A DNA stretch of 64,000 bases from NCBI GenBank assembly GCA_028752905.1, contig JAQNBH010000272.1:496001-560000 (forward strand), in the 5' to 3' direction. The notes below the pieces were generated by a model. That model ran no database searches. It was not told the DNA's origin and saw only the letters and a list, made by a program, of their open reading frames with translations. The DNA is from Cladorhizidae sp. MBARI D1340-BT2 (taxonomy: Eukaryota; Porifera; Demospongiae; Poecilosclerida; Cladorhizidae). Below, piece after piece: positions 63,694-64,000 of this stretch (the first letter of the stretch is position 1; each line of letters starts with the position of its first letter). Position numbers and translations under genes: made by a program.

Positions 63694-64000
63694 ACACATA
63701 ATGAAACCTATCATTCGAATCATATCAAGTCCATTACAGTGAAGTGTGCAGAATATTATGGATGTTTGATATCAACAGAGAGCACAGGGAGAGACCTATC
63801 TTAATAGCTATATATCAAGTTTATACAGTGAAGTGTGGAGAATCTATGAAGCTAACCTGTTTAGCATCAAGATAGAGAACACATAGAGAAACCTATCTTG
63901 TGATTCTATGTATGCAGAATATACGGATGTTTGGTATCAAGAGAGAGAACAGAGAGAGGCCTACCTTTAGAGCTATATATCAAGTCTATTCAGTGAAGTG

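Larger units (their letters stand above)
14705..64000. repeat. Satellite DNA array, right block (units 12b-66)
   Basis: The same satellite continues after the retrotransposon, starting with the second GTAT target copy. Unit starts: 15192, 16088, 16982, 17882, 18790, 19684, 20592, 21486, 22396, 23304, 24200, 25078, 25986, 26882, 27760, 28668, 29555, 30450, 31360, 32269, 33322, 34232, 35141, 36050, 37103, 38012, 39065, 39975, 40884, 41782, 42680, 43576, 44474, 45383, 46290, 47364, 48274, 49174, 50071, 50981, 51891, 52793, 53721, 54619, 55529, 56429, 57326, 58236, 59146, 60048, 60976, 61874, 62784 and 63694 (partial). Most are 878-928 bp; units at 32269, 36050 and 38012 are 1053 bp and the one at 46290 is 1074 bp. 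Unit 28 (28668) lacks 9 bp near 29201. The array runs off the window, so its full size is unknown. No gene is supported anywhere in it. Confidence 0.97.

Noticed and set aside
1..64000. Bacterial or phage defence system, toxin, or biosynthetic cluster
   Set aside because: Apart from the retrotransposon, no coding sequence is supported anywhere; the remaining DNA is satellite.

Overview
The window is almost entirely one tandem satellite array, interrupted once by a young, apparently intact LTR retrotransposon. The setting is eukaryotic and most likely animal. The retroelement has the hallmarks of the CsRn1/Kabuki branch of Ty3/gypsy elements, known from flukes, insects and other invertebrates: a tRNA-Trp-like primer site, a CHCC-like rather than CCHC zinc knuckle in Gag, and a GPY/F module after the integrase. 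A trematode or other invertebrate is a reasonable guess, but nothing in the satellite identifies the species. I see no host gene, tRNA, rRNA, CRISPR array or prokaryotic operon.

Layout: satellite units 1 to 12 (first half) fill 1-10399. The retrotransposon occupies 10400-14704, flanked by a 4-bp target duplication (GTAT). The satellite resumes in the same unit at 14705 and runs to 64000. With the unit start placed at the ACACATAATG motif, I count 65 full units plus a 307-bp partial one. Most are 894-911 bp. Each unit has three diverged subrepeats (about 185, 164 and 174 bp), followed by a unique tail of about 385 bp. Two sequence families (called A, about 909 bp, and B, about 896 bp, here) alternate in blocks.

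The array shows many stages of unequal exchange: local dimers and trimers (periods about 1819, 2724, 1802, 2682, 1962 and 1794 bp), four units enlarged by an extra subrepeat (1053 or 1074 bp), and a near-perfect tandem duplication of an eight-unit block with a 7255-bp period (46980-61678). A 20-bp insertion that creates a perfect 12-bp-arm hairpin lies in that block and was copied with it.

The retroelement is 4305 bp. It has 168-bp LTRs that differ at one base, a primer site, a polypurine tract, and one uninterrupted 1294-codon Gag-Pol frame: capsid-like region, zinc knuckle, protease, reverse transcriptase, RNase H, integrase and GPY/F. All expected catalytic residues are present. The intact frame and near-identical LTRs point to recent insertion, after local homogenisation of the satellite, because no other unit in the window carries it.
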